Origin: Bacteroidales bacterium
GTDB lineage: Bacteria; Bacteroidota; Bacteroidia; Bacteroidales; JAQUTK01
Direction: 5' to 3'
Assembly (NCBI GenBank): GCA_028709785.1
Contig: JAQUTK010000022.1
Coordinates: 1-60,275 of the forward strand
DNA: 60,275 bases
The translations under genes were made by a program, and so were the position numbers. The notes beneath the pieces were generated by a model. It did no database searches, was not told the DNA's origin, and saw only the letters and a list, made by a program, of their open reading frames with translations. Each line of letters begins with the position of its first letter. Positions within the stretch are counted from its first letter, which is position 1. Of the stretch, positions 1 through 8,315 are shown in pieces.

Positions 1-1091
1 CCTGCCGGATGCTCAAGGAGGGTACCGCGCGACTCTCTTCCGCAGAGATAAGCGAAGCAATCGATTATTATGGCGCGTCTGTTCAGGTCAGTTCGACGTA
101 TCATACCTCTTTTGTCACCCTCTATACCCTGACAAAGTATATGGAGCCGCTTATGGTGCTCGTTGAACAGCTGTTGAAAGAGCCTTCTTTTCCTCAGAAA
201 GAGTTGGATACTGTCCTTTCGATTTACAAACAGGACTACCAGCTTTCGCTGAAAAAGGTGACGACGCTTGCCTCCAAGGGATTTAGTGAGATTCTTTTCG
301 GTAAGGAACACGGGTATGGCCGCTCTGCTACCCTGCAGGATTATGATTGCTTGCAGCGAGAAGATCTGATCGGATTTCATCATCGGTTCATCCATTCGGG
401 TAATTGTCAGATTGTCTTGTCGGGGTGTGTTACGGAGCGTGAAATCAACCTGGTGGAGAAGCATCTTGGTGCTTCGCCCTGGGGCTCGTTGCTTGTCAAA
501 GAGGAGAAGAGGTTTGTGGCGGCTCCAGCGCAAGAGAGACAACTGCTGATTGAAAAAGAGGATGCTTTACAGTCAGCCGTGCGACTCGGCACCTTCTGTG
601 TGAAAGGGGATCATCCTGATTTCCACAAGATGAAGTTTCTCAATATGATACTCGGCGGCTATTTTGGCAGCCGTCTCATGTCTTCGATTCGGGAAGAAAA
701 AGGATATACGTACGGTATCGGATCGAGTATCTGTTCGCTGAAAAATGCAGCCTATCTGCAGATTACCACGCAGACGGACTGCAAGTATACGCGACCGCTC
801 ATCGAAGAGGTTTATCGTCAGATCGAACGGCTGCAGCAGGAGTTGGTCGGTCCGGAGGAGCTGGAGCGGGTGCGGAACTATTCCATTGGTCAGTTTTGCC
901 GTTCGCTGGAGAGTCCGTTTGCGATTGCGGATGCGTATATCTCGCTGTTGGTCAATCAATCGGACACATCCACTTTGTTCCGTTTATTAGATTCCATCCA
1001 GATGACCACAGCGGAAGAAATACGTGATCTGGCCATTCGCGCCCTTTCCAAAGAGCGGTTTTATGAAGTTGTGGCAGGAAAGATGCAATAA
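1..1091 (+). CDS. M16 family peptidase-like protein, 5' end missing
   Basis: The reading frame is open to the window edge, so the gene starts upstream; about 362 residues are visible. The C-terminal half carries the M16 signature GGYFGSRLMSSIREEKGYTY, including the Arg and Tyr of the R/Y pair known from M16B proteins. At the N-terminal edge, the segment that would follow the zinc motif HxxEH reads C-R-M-L-K-E-G-T, where active enzymes have E-H-M-L-F-K-G-T. The second half of the zinc site is therefore Cys-Arg, and this is probably the non-catalytic partner of a two-subunit M16B protease. Bacteroidetes often encode such pairs next to each other, so an active subunit may lie just upstream, outside the window. 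It ends 20 nt before the next gene, so the two may be co-transcribed. Confidence 0.85.
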   Translation, partial: CRMLKEGTARLSSAEISEAIDYYGASVQVSSTYHTSFVTLYTLTKYMEPLMVLVEQLLKEPSFPQKELDTVLSIYKQDYQLSLKKVTTLASKGFSEILFGKEHGYGRSATLQDYDCLQREDLIGFHHRFIHSGNCQIVLSGCVTEREINLVEKHLGASPWGSLLVKEEKRFVAAPAQERQLLIEKEDALQSAVRLGTFCVKGDHPDFHKMKFLNMILGGYFGSRLMSSIREEKGYTYGIGSSICSLKNAAYLQITTQTDCKYTRPLIEEVYRQIERLQQELVGPEELERVRNYSIGQFCRSLESPFAIADAYISLLVNQSDTSTLFRLLDSIQMTTAEEIRDLAIRALSKERFYEVVAGKMQ

Positions 1092-1111
1092 AAGATAGAG
1101 AAGGGGGGTTT

Positions 1112-2038
1112 ATGATTTCAATCTGTATTCCGGTGTATAATTTTGATGTCACAAATCTGGTGACAGAGTTGCATTCGCAGGGAGTTACGGCAGCCATACC
1201 TTTTGAAATCCTCGTGATGGATGATGCCTCTGACTGTTGCAAAGAGAAAAACCGTCTGCTGCAATCACTCCCTTTTGTTCAGTACTTCGAACTGGAGACG
1301 AATCTGGGGCGTTCGAGGATACGGAATCAAATGGCGCTCAAAGCGCGTTACGATTATCTGTTGTATATCGATTGTGATGCCGAGGTCGTGTCGCCCAATT
1401 ATATCAAAAACTATCTGAACTACTGTTACAAGGATGTGGTTTGCTATGGGGGCATCACCTATGCGGCGGCTTGTCCGGCGCCGGAGGTTTACCTGCGCTG
1501 GACAATCGGCGTGAAGCGGGAGGCGATCAATGCCTACCGCAGGTCGCGCAAACCAAACCGGAACTTTTCGACGTTCAATTTCCTGATGGACCGTGATTTC
1601 TTTCTGAAGGTCAGCTTTAACGAGGAACTGGTGGGGTATGGTCATGAGGATACTTTATTCAGTTTTGATCTGTTTAAGCACAATGTGATTGTGCGGCATA
1701 TTGAAAACCCGCTTCGCCACATCGGACTGGAGAACGGACCGGTGACGCTCATCAAATGCAGGGAAGGAATCAGAAACGCGCGCACGATTGTCCGCCTGCT
1801 GAACAATGATCCGCTGTTTATCAAAAGCATGCCTCTGTTGGTTTGGGGGCGGCGGATGGATAAGCTTCATCTTCATCCGTTACTGGCTTTCTTTTACCGA
1901 AACTTTCATAAGTTCATGGAAGTCAATCTCCTTCACAAAATTGCCTGGATGCCGTTGTTTAGTTTCTGGAAACTGAGTTACTACTGTTACCTGGAGCAGG
2001 AGAGTTTGAAGGAAGAGGCAGAAAAGAAGCTTCTTTGA
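1112..2038 (+). CDS. Family 2 glycosyltransferase
   Basis: 308 residues. The N-terminal GT-A fold shows ISICIPVYN (residues 2-10), the nucleotide-binding VMDDAS near residue 36, and the metal-binding YIDCDAE near residue 89, the DxD equivalent. The middle (GYGHEDTLFSFDLF) matches the acceptor-side ED motif of GT2 enzymes. No clear membrane segment is seen, so it is likely cytoplasmic or peripheral to the membrane. The sugar and acceptor cannot be read from the sequence. It sits 20 nt behind the M16 gene and is followed by the promoter of an RNA gene, so it is probably the last gene of its transcript. It is far from the polysaccharide locus at 10-26 kb. Confidence 0.85.
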   Translation: MISICIPVYNFDVTNLVTELHSQGVTAAIPFEILVMDDASDCCKEKNRLLQSLPFVQYFELETNLGRSRIRNQMALKARYDYLLYIDCDAEVVSPNYIKNYLNYCYKDVVCYGGITYAAACPAPEVYLRWTIGVKREAINAYRRSRKPNRNFSTFNFLMDRDFFLKVSFNEELVGYGHEDTLFSFDLFKHNVIVRHIENPLRHIGLENGPVTLIKCREGIRNARTIVRLLNNDPLFIKSMPLLVWGRRMDKLHLHPLLAFFYRNFHKFMEVNLLHKIAWMPLFSFWKLSYYCYLEQESLKEEAEKKLL

Positions 2039-2065
2039 TTTATGTGCAGAATCTTTGAAAAACGC

Positions 2066-2096
2066 TTTGCGATGTCTGTATTAATTAGTATCTTTG
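2066..2096 (+). promoter_or_regulatory. Promoter of the structured RNA gene
   Basis: TTTG at 2066-2069 and TATCTTTG at 2089-2096 are separated by 19 nt, a full match to the Bacteroidetes sigma-ABfr consensus (TTTG, then TAnnTTTG). Transcription would start near 2102. No credible gene starts immediately downstream, but a structured segment ending in a terminator does. Confidence 0.75.
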
Positions 2097-2101
2097 TGAC
2101 A

Positions 2102-2343
2102 TGAGAAAGAGATTTAAGATCTAGTCGCATCGTTCTTTGATTGGTAAACTCAACAGAAAAATAAACGCCGAGACACGCTTCGACAAGCAATGGCGGGCCA
2201 CACCCTTCGGGGCATGCTTAAGCACGGTGGATTACAAAGCGAGCGAGCACTCAAAACTTGTCATTCGGAGTTTTCGCACATCTTTAGCGATGCGACTTCC
2301 TTATAAGGGCTGTGGTTACAATGTAGCCACAGCTTCTTTTTTT
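2102..2343 (+). ncRNA. Unidentified structured RNA of about 240 nt
   Basis: This stretch has a consensus promoter at its 5' end and an intrinsic terminator at its 3' end (10-bp stem 2309-2318/2324-2333, then a U-rich run). Its ends pair: AGTCGCATCG (2123-2132) is the exact complement of CGATGCGACT (2288-2297). Nested inside are AAACTC/GAGTTT (2146-2151/2268-2273), a CGCC/GGCG arm (2166-2169/2192-2195) with an inner GCTT/AAGC stem, a CCAC/GTGG arm (2198-2201/2227-2230), and the self-complementary TGCTTAAGCA (2215-2224). The closed, branched layout indicates a functional RNA. It lacks the hallmarks I know for RNase P, tmRNA or SRP RNA. A divergent 6S RNA is possible from size and end pairing, but the branched interior is not typical of 6S. 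The 73-residue frame through it resembles no protein I know. Confidence 0.7.
2309..2343 (+). terminator. Intrinsic terminator of the structured RNA
   Basis: GCTGTGGTTA (2309-2318) pairs with TAGCCACAGC (2324-2333) with one G-U pair and a 5-nt loop, followed by TTCTTTTTTT. It faces the plus strand. Confidence 0.8.
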
Positions 2344-2416
2344 GTAGTGAGGCAATGATAGCCGTCTGCCGGGTGATACTTTTTCATCGAAATGCACGAG
2401 ATAAGTCTGCAAATCT

Positions 2417-2448
2417 TTTGGAAGAGTAACAGGATTCTTTTACCTTTG
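2417..2448 (+). promoter_or_regulatory. Promoter of tRNA-Gly
   Basis: TTTG at 2417-2420 and TACCTTTG at 2441-2448 are separated by 20 nt and lie about 30 nt before the mature tRNA. The -7 box is identical to that in front of tRNA-Arg at 20.8 kb. Confidence 0.75.
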
Positions 2449-2479
2449 CCTCTGTTTTTGAAGATACCAACGATTAAAT

Positions 2480-2552
2480 GCGACAATAGCTCAGTTGGTA
2501 GAGCATTAGCTTCCCAAGCTGAGGGTCGCGGGTTCGAGTCCCGTTTGTCGCT
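2480..2552 (+). tRNA. tRNA-Gly (anticodon CCC)
   Basis: A complete 73-nt cloverleaf. The acceptor stem GCGACAA/TTGTCGC is a perfect 7-bp match; the D arm is GCTC/GAGC; the anticodon stem TTAGC/GCTGA closes the loop TTCCCAA, which places CCC at positions 34-36 (reads GGG). The T arm is GCGGG-TTCGAGT-CCCGT with one G-U pair. The 3' CCA is not encoded. Confidence 0.97.
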
Positions 2553-2561
2553 CTGAAAAAA

Positions 2562-2598
2562 GAAAAGGATGTCTCCACCGAGACATCCTTTTCTTTTT
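2562..2598. terminator. Bidirectional terminator between tRNA-Gly and the ATPase gene
   Basis: GAAAAGGATGTCTC (2562-2575) and GAGACATCCTTTTC (2580-2593) form a perfect 14-bp stem with loop CACC. A T-run follows on the plus strand and an A-run precedes it, so it can end the tRNA transcript from the left and the ATPase transcript (stop at 2606) from the right. Confidence 0.9.
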
Positions 2599-2605
2599 AT
2601 AAAGT

Positions 2606-5170
2606 TTACGCATCCTTTTGTGCCCGTTGCCTGCTTTTCATTGCCTTGTAAATCTCAAACCAGACAATGGTGAGCAAACCGGCAGCTGCTGAGATCACAA
2701 TTTCTGAAGTACCAAGCAATGCAAAGCTAAAGAGTCCGCGGAGGAACGGAATGGTGATGACAGTGGTTAACAGTAGCAGTGCCAGACTGACAATCCATTT
2801 GAAACTTTGGTTTGGCGTCGCAAAGATCCGGAAGATATTGCTTTCCCAGGAACGATTGGTCTGAATCGTCATCAGATTGGAGATGATGAGTGTGATGAAA
2901 GACATGGTGCGTACCTCTTCTTCGCTGCAACCTAATGAGAGAGCGATAAAATAGACTGTCAGCACGACCAGCAAAATGGAGACGCCTTGCATGCAGGTCA
3001 TCACTATTTTGCCGCCTCCAAAGAATTTGCCTTTGGATCCTCTCGGTGGACGGTTCATGACATTCTTTTCTTCTTTCTCGGATTCAAAGATGACGGAACA
3101 GGCCGGGTCGATAATCAACTCAAGGAAAGCGACGTGCATCGGAAATAGTAACAGAGGTGCATCTGCGAAAAAGATCGGAATCATGGACAATCCTGCGATA
3201 GGTACGTGAATGGCAAAGACATAGCCAAAGGCTTTTTGCAGGTTGTCGAAGATGCGTCGTCCCAGGCGGATCGCTCCCACGATGGAGGAAAAATTATCGT
3301 CTGTCAAAATTAACTCAGAAGCTTCACGGGCCACATCGGTGCCTCTTTCACCCATGGCGATGCCAATATGGGCGGCTTTGAGTGCCGGTGCATCATTGAC
3401 ACCGTCGCCTGTCATGGCAACAATCTCTCCGTTTAGTTTCAAGGCGTTGACAATCTTCAGCTTTTGTTCGGGTACGACACGGGCAAAGATATTGATCTGC
3501 CCAATCCGTTTGCTTAACTCTTCGACGCTCATCGATGCGACTTCCGGTCCCGTCATGCATTGGTCGTACTGTTTCAAACCGATCTTTTTACCGATATTTT
3601 GGGCTGTCACGGGATAGTCACCGGTGATCATGATCACCCGTATCCCGGCTTTGTAACACTCTTGTACCGCATCTTTCACCTCGGGACGGATGGGATCAGA
3701 CAATCCGATCAGACCGATGAACTCAAATTCGAAACCGTGCTGTATGTCCGGGAGACTCTCTTTCTTTATGGTCGCTTTGGCGACGCCCAGTACCCGTAGG
3801 CCATTGGTGGCCATCTCTTGAATCGCCGCTTCGTATTGCGAGGTATCTGAGAGGTGACATAAATCGAAAATGGTTTCCGGTGCCCCTTTGGCCGCGATCG
3901 TATACAAATCGGACGCTCCATTTCCTTCCACATAGACTCTCGACATCGCCATTTGTTCCCTTGTCAGGGGGTATTCACGTACCATGGACCAGTCGTGGTG
4001 CATGTGTTCGGTGTTCTGGAGATACTCCTCGCCAATGTTACAAATGGCTTTTTCCATCGGGTCATTGGGACTTGTCTGACTGGAAAGGATGCCATATTCG
4101 ATGATTTCGTGAAACTCTTCGGGGAATCCGTTCTTTTTGGAGACATCGAAAAAGGTGGATTTGTTGTACAGGGTGCTGACTGCCATCTTGTTTTGTGTCA
4201 GTGTTCCTGTCTTATCCGAGCAGAGTACCGTGGCAGATCCTAGCGTTTCAATTGCGGATGATTTGCGGGTGAGTACTCTTTTTTTGGAGATTCTCCATGC
4301 GCCTAAGGCCATAAAGACGGTGAGGATGACCGGGAACTCTTCGGGTATGACCGCCATGGCCAACGTCAGTCCGGCAAGGAAACCGTTGAGCAGACTGCCG
4401 CGGGTGAGAAAATAAACCACCACGATCATCAGGCAGAGAAAGGCTCCAATGAAGGTCAGCTTTTTTACTAATGAGTTTAGCTCTATTTTAAGGTGAGTGT
4501 CTTCCTCCTTTGTATCTCCCAGCGCCTTTCCAATCTTGCCTATTTCGGTTTCAGCACCGGTTTTCGTTACTTGAGCGACTCCGTTACCTTGTATAACCAT
4601 GGTGCCGGAAAAGACAAAAGGTGTGTCGTCGCCACCTGCCACAGCGTTTTTCTCTGTGCCGTCAGACTCAATCTTGCGTACGGGAACAGATTCTCCGGTC
4701 AGCAGTGACTCATCTACTTGGAGGTTGATGGAGTGGAGGATGATGCCATCGGCCGGCACTCGTTCTCCCTCGGAGAAGATAACCAGATCGCCCTCCACCA
4801 GTTCTCTGCATGAGATCTTACTCTCTTCACCGTTTCGGATAACCAGGGCGTTGGGGGTGGAGAGCTCTTTCAGGGCTTCCAGGGCTTTCCCTGTTTTTCT
4901 TTCCTGATAAAACTCGATGCCCATGATGAAAAAGACAAAGCCAAGTAACATGAATCCTTCCTGAGTATCACCCAGAACCATGTAAAGCGTTCCGCAGATA
5001 ATCAGTAACATGAACATGGGTTCCTTAAATATGCCGGCTATTTGCTGGAAGAATCCACCGCTCTTGACTTTTGGCAGTTCGTTGAATCCGTTTTTGAGTT
5101 GTCTCTCCTTCACCTGGTCTTCTGTTAATCCGACAAAGTTGTGATCCGAAAAATCTGTGTTCTTTCCCAT
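2606..5170 (-). CDS. P-type cation-transporting ATPase (P2-like, probable Ca2+ pump)
   Basis: The protein is 854 residues from the start chosen here (MGKNTDFSD). The longer open frame runs back into the marR gene, and its extra 25 residues do not look like a P-type N-terminus. Motifs in order: N-terminal cation-ATPase domain, a membrane pair, the actuator loop LLTGES, M4 with VIPEEFP, the phosphorylation site CSDKTGTLTQN, the nucleotide-binding domain, MITGDYP, and MTGDGVNDAP followed by about six membrane segments. Many P2A calcium pumps have PEGLP or PEALP in M4; PEEFP is a bacterial variant, so the ion is an inference. It acts in the inner membrane. It starts 49 nt after marR stops on the same strand, which suggests control by that repressor. 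Confidence 0.88.
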   Translation of the reverse strand: MGKNTDFSDHNFVGLTEDQVKERQLKNGFNELPKVKSGGFFQQIAGIFKEPMFMLLIICGTLYMVLGDTQEGFMLLGFVFFIMGIEFYQERKTGKALEALKELSTPNALVIRNGEESKISCRELVEGDLVIFSEGERVPADGIILHSINLQVDESLLTGESVPVRKIESDGTEKNAVAGGDDTPFVFSGTMVIQGNGVAQVTKTGAETEIGKIGKALGDTKEEDTHLKIELNSLVKKLTFIGAFLCLMIVVVYFLTRGSLLNGFLAGLTLAMAVIPEEFPVILTVFMALGAWRISKKRVLTRKSSAIETLGSATVLCSDKTGTLTQNKMAVSTLYNKSTFFDVSKKNGFPEEFHEIIEYGILSSQTSPNDPMEKAICNIGEEYLQNTEHMHHDWSMVREYPLTREQMAMSRVYVEGNGASDLYTIAAKGAPETIFDLCHLSDTSQYEAAIQEMATNGLRVLGVAKATIKKESLPDIQHGFEFEFIGLIGLSDPIRPEVKDAVQECYKAGIRVIMITGDYPVTAQNIGKKIGLKQYDQCMTGPEVASMSVEELSKRIGQINIFARVVPEQKLKIVNALKLNGEIVAMTGDGVNDAPALKAAHIGIAMGERGTDVAREASELILTDDNFSSIVGAIRLGRRIFDNLQKAFGYVFAIHVPIAGLSMIPIFFADAPLLLFPMHVAFLELIIDPACSVIFESEKEEKNVMNRPPRGSKGKFFGGGKIVMTCMQGVSILLVVLTVYFIALSLGCSEEEVRTMSFITLIISNLMTIQTNRSWESNIFRIFATPNQSFKWIVSLALLLLTTVITIPFLRGLFSFALLGTSEIVISAAAGLLTIVWFEIYKAMKSRQRAQKDA

Positions 5171-5219
5171 GATGTAAATTGAAATAATATGAGTAACTAT
5201 TGAACGAAAGGTATCTGAA

Positions 5220-5636
5220 TTATAACGACTTGGTAAGCTTTTCAAGAAGAATGGTCAGTTCCTCCAGCTCTTTGGGGTCAAGCGTCTCCCGCATCAGTTC
5301 GACAAACTGGCGATGGGCGTGCTCGTGCATTTGATTGATCTGCATCCCTTTTTTGGTCAGATGCAAGTGCGAACTTCTTCTGTCTTCGTCGGACTGTATC
5401 TTAGCTACGTATCCTTTTTGGATGAGTTTATCTATTGCCACTGTGACGGTGGGTTTGGTCAACCGCATTTCTGTCGCCAGTTCGGTGATGTTCGGATTAC
5501 TCATTTCATTGATGACCTCGAGGTAATGCATTTGAGCGGTTGAAAGCTCCTTGATGTTGAGTTCCTCACGTGCAAGTTCCTCCATTTCACCCAGATTCTG
5601 GGAGAGTTTTGAGATGATACTGACAATTCCATCCAT
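5220..5636 (-). CDS. MarR family transcriptional regulator
   Basis: 138 residues with the MarR winged-helix layout: dimerisation helices at both ends, a helix-turn-helix around NITELATEMRLTKPTVTVAIDKL (about residues 49-71), and the wing SDEDRRSSHLHLT with the family's DxR motif. The start at 5636 gives a short leader (about 14 nt) behind a good -7 box. The promoter is covered by a perfect palindrome (see 5657-5687), so autorepression is likely. The P-type ATPase follows 49 nt downstream on the same strand and is the obvious co-regulated target. The effector is unknown. Confidence 0.9.
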   Translation of the reverse strand: MDGIVSIISKLSQNLGEMEELAREELNIKELSTAQMHYLEVINEMSNPNITELATEMRLTKPTVTVAIDKLIQKGYVAKIQSDEDRRSSHLHLTKKGMQINQMHEHAHRQFVELMRETLDPKELEELTILLEKLTKSL

Positions 5637-5656
5637 ATTCGTTGTGATTTATGCTG

Positions 5657-5687
5657 CAAATATAGTTAGTTCGAACTAACTAACAAC
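5657..5687 (-). promoter_or_regulatory. marR promoter with overlapping 20-bp palindromic operator
   Basis: On the minus strand GTTG (plus 5684-5687) and TATATTTG (plus 5657-5664) are spaced by 19 nt. The spacer is filled by TAGTTAGTTCGAACTAACTA (5663-5682), a perfect 20-bp palindrome that overlaps the -7 box by two bases. A bound MarR dimer would block RNA polymerase. The position is seen directly; the repression mechanism is inferred from the family. Confidence 0.85.
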
Positions 5688-5731
5688 GAAAAACTGTCAT
5701 TAATTTTTATATTAATCAGCAAATTATCTTT

Positions 5732-7021
5732 TTACTGAAACAACGGAAGGGCCTCGGCGATGATGAAGTTACTCCCACCGATAAACAGCAGATCATCGGG
5801 ATTGCAATCTTGTAAAGCAGTTGTGACTGCTTCTTTTACCGAATGGAAATCGTGGCCCTGCAATCCGAATGGAATGGCCTGTTCGCGCAGAAGGTGTTCG
5901 TCGAGTGCCCGTGGGATGGCTGCTTTGGTAAAATAATAGATCGCACTGGTCGGAAGAAGTTGGAGTACTGCCGTGATATCCTTGTCATTGACCATGCCGA
6001 TGACGATGCGGAGTGTGCGGTAGGTCTCCTGTTGCAACTGTTCGGCTACATACTGTATGCCCCCGCTGTTGTGACCGGTGTCGCAGATTACCTTCGGATG
6101 GGTGCGGACGATCTGCCAGCGTCCCATCAAACCGGTGAGTGAGGTCACCTCTCTGAAGCCTTTGTATATGGCTGTATCAGGTAGTTTGAAGCCTTTTTCT
6201 TTCAACACCTTGAGAGCACTCAGCACGGTGACAGTGTTTTTCTTTTGGGCCAGTCCTCCCAGTTCGCCTTCCATCTGTTGGTACTCTTTTGTAGTATAGA
6301 CCCATCCGGTGCTGCTCTTTGTGGCGCTCAGCAACGGCTGTTCCTCTTCCGCGAAGAAGATAGGAGCCTTTTCCTGATCCGCTTTCTTCAGAAAGACAGC
6401 CCTGACTTCCGGTGTGCCGGCTTCTCCGATCACCACCGGGATGTGAGGTTTGATGATACCGGCTTTCTCACCGGCGATCTTTTCCAGCGTGTCGCCCAGA
6501 AACTGCGTGTGGTCAAAACTGATGTTGCTGATGATGGCCAGTTCGGGAGTAATCACATTTGTACTATCCAGACGACCTCCCAGTCCCACTTCAATCAGCG
6601 CAATATCGACCTTTTGGCTCTCAAAGTAGCAGAAGGCCATCATCATGGTCAGTTCGAAGAAGGAGGGATGCAGCTGTTCGAAGAACTCCTTGTTGCGTGC
6701 CACATAGTCTACGACATACTCCTTATCAATCATCTCACCGTTGACACGAATCCGTTCGCGAAAATCCACCAGGTGAGGCGAGGTGTAGAGTCCCGTTTTA
6801 TACCCTGCGGACTGGAAAATGGCGGCCAGTGTGTGTGAGATCGATCCTTTGCCATTGGTGCCGGCGATATGAATCGTCTGATAGGCTCTGTGAGGGTGGT
6901 TAAAACGGGTATCCAGCGCCAGTGTGTTATCCAGTCCCTCTTTGTAAGCGGCAACGCCGATCTTGTGAAAGGCGGGCAAGGCATTGTATAGATAGTGTAA
7001 AGTTTCGTCGTAATTCATCAT
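5732..7021 (-). CDS. folC: Bifunctional folylpolyglutamate synthase / dihydrofolate synthase
   Basis: 429 residues, the normal length for FolC, a cytoplasmic Mur-ligase-type enzyme. It joins L-glutamate to dihydropteroate and extends the polyglutamate tail of folates. Visible motifs: the ATP-binding loop AGTNGKGSISH (about residues 53-63), LYTSPHL, EVGLGGRLDSTNV, and the FolC-specific SFDHTQFLGDTLEKIAGEKAGIIK region (about 168-191). The C-terminal glutamate ligase domain has CDTGHNSGG. It appears monocistronic: marR lies downstream on the same strand with a promoter of its own, and a divergent regulator lies upstream. Confidence 0.95.
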   Translation of the reverse strand: MMNYDETLHYLYNALPAFHKIGVAAYKEGLDNTLALDTRFNHPHRAYQTIHIAGTNGKGSISHTLAAIFQSAGYKTGLYTSPHLVDFRERIRVNGEMIDKEYVVDYVARNKEFFEQLHPSFFELTMMMAFCYFESQKVDIALIEVGLGGRLDSTNVITPELAIISNISFDHTQFLGDTLEKIAGEKAGIIKPHIPVVIGEAGTPEVRAVFLKKADQEKAPIFFAEEEQPLLSATKSSTGWVYTTKEYQQMEGELGGLAQKKNTVTVLSALKVLKEKGFKLPDTAIYKGFREVTSLTGLMGRWQIVRTHPKVICDTGHNSGGIQYVAEQLQQETYRTLRIVIGMVNDKDITAVLQLLPTSAIYYFTKAAIPRALDEHLLREQAIPFGLQGHDFHSVKEAVTTALQDCNPDDLLFIGGSNFIIAEALPLFQ

Positions 7022-7319
7022 TTCCTATAGAAGCGTCTCAAGTACCTTTTGCAGGTAGGTATCCTTGCATCGGGTGATACTTGAAACAGGATGCGTACTC
7101 ATTTGAGTTGCAAAGATCATCATTTTAATCGAGAATAGGATAGGACTCACGAAGAATTTTGTGTGGAGATCACTGTGAAATGCATGGCTGTGAGTAGAGT
7201 GGAAGTAACCGAATCTATTTTGCCGGTGAAAGATAAATATTTAGACTATTTTGTTTGCATAGTTCATAGATTCTCTTTTTCTTTGCAGCAGAATAGTACA
7301 GCATAGTATAAACAATCAG
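7022..7319. promoter_or_regulatory. Divergent folC / fucR intergenic region with the fucR promoter
   Basis: This 298-bp gap holds a likely fucR promoter on the plus strand: TTTG at 7254-7257, 20 nt, then TTTCTTTG at 7278-7285 (one mismatch to TAnnTTTG). Between it and the start codon, ATAGTA occurs twice exactly 10 bp apart (7293-7298 and 7303-7308), a possible binding site on one DNA face. Closer to folC, TCAAGTA and TACTTGA form a spaced inverted repeat near 7038-7085. No gene is seen. Confidence 0.5.
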
Positions 7320-8306
7320 ATGAAGGTAGATTTCTCACAGACGGCAATAGCCAAGTTTAAGATTCTTTCGAATGCGATCGCACAAGCCATCCAACAGGGA
7401 GAATTTGGAATGGGTGAACCACTCCCTTCCATCAATGTGTTGAGTGCTGAATATTCCATTTCCCGCGAAACGGCATTCAAGGCATTCAATGACCTGAAGA
7501 AGAGGGGACTGGTGGATTCTGCTCCGACCAAAGGGTATTTTGTGGCCGGAGAAGTGAATACCGTCTTGTTGTTGCTGGACACCTACAGCCTGTTTAAAGA
7601 ATTGTTATATACTAATTTTGTCGAAACATTAGGGAAAGAGTACAAAGTGGAACTGATCTTTCATCATTACAATCAGTCCCTTTTTGACACCATTCTTCAG
7701 GACGCAAGAGGACGCTACAGCTACTATATCATCATGAATATAAACGATGAAAAGATGGCCGCTTCTATTGAGACACTGGATCCCAATAAGGTGCTGTTGC
7801 TCGATATGGGTGACTATGACAAGAAGAATCTCTCGTATATCTGTCAGGATTTCGGTTCCTCGTTCCGCGATTCGCTGGAAGAGGGGGTGGAGCTGTTTGT
7901 GAAATACAAAAAGCTGGTGCTCTGTCTGCGCAACGATTGTCCTCACCCACGGGTTTGTATCCCTTTCTTTAAGAGTTTTTGCCGGGCGCATCACATTTCC
8001 TGTCAGGTACGCACGCAGGTGATGAGGGAGAAAGATGTGGAAGAAAATGTGGCCTATATATCGCCGGTGACCAGTGAAGTGGTCGAATTGATCAAGTTTT
8101 GTCGCAAGCGGGAACTGGTGGTTGGAAAGGATGTCGGTGTCGTTGCCTATAATGATATGCCTCTCTATGAAGTCATCGACAAAGGAATAACGTCTATCTC
8201 CGTTGATTTTGCCTTGATGGGTAAACTGGCTGCCCGCCATATTCTGGACAAAAAGAAGAACTTTAAAATACTTCCGGCACGATTGATACGTCGGGAGTCC
8301 TTATAA
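7320..8306 (+). CDS. fucR: GntR-family regulator with sugar-binding-like domain, probable fucose repressor
   Basis: 328 residues. The N-terminal GntR winged helix spans about residues 8-75 (GEPLPSINVLSAEYSISRETAFKAFNDLKKRGLV). The rest resembles a LacI-type periplasmic-binding-protein fold, ending with GVVAYNDMPLYEVIDKGITSISVDF, the typical effector-binding end. It lies 9 nt before an L-fucose isomerase gene on the same strand. In Bacteroides thetaiotaomicron a GntR-type FucR heads the fucose operon and responds to L-fucose. Family, order and neighbour all agree, so the symbol is reasonable, but the effector is inferred from context. Confidence 0.85.
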   Translation: MKVDFSQTAIAKFKILSNAIAQAIQQGEFGMGEPLPSINVLSAEYSISRETAFKAFNDLKKRGLVDSAPTKGYFVAGEVNTVLLLLDTYSLFKELLYTNFVETLGKEYKVELIFHHYNQSLFDTILQDARGRYSYYIIMNINDEKMAASIETLDPNKVLLLDMGDYDKKNLSYICQDFGSSFRDSLEEGVELFVKYKKLVLCLRNDCPHPRVCIPFFKSFCRAHHISCQVRTQVMREKDVEENVAYISPVTSEVVELIKFCRKRELVVGKDVGVVAYNDMPLYEVIDKGITSISVDFALMGKLAARHILDKKKNFKILPARLIRRESL

Positions 8307-8315
8307 AATAATAGT

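Noticed and set aside
2102..2343. Direct assignment as 6S RNA
   Set aside because: Size and end pairing fit, but the interior folds into several branches instead of one rod with a central bubble; left as unidentified.
2137..2358. Open frame of 73 codons inside the structured RNA region
   Set aside because: It crosses the paired arms and the terminator, and has no protein-like composition or known relative.
5171..5245. N-terminal extension of the P-type ATPase
   Set aside because: It runs into marR, and the normal P-type N-terminus begins at MGKNTDF.
6245..6838. Long plus-strand frame (197 codons) opposite folC
   Set aside because: It lies wholly antisense to a clear folC gene and shows no recognisable domain; the same applies to the 181-codon frame opposite fucI at 8724-9269.
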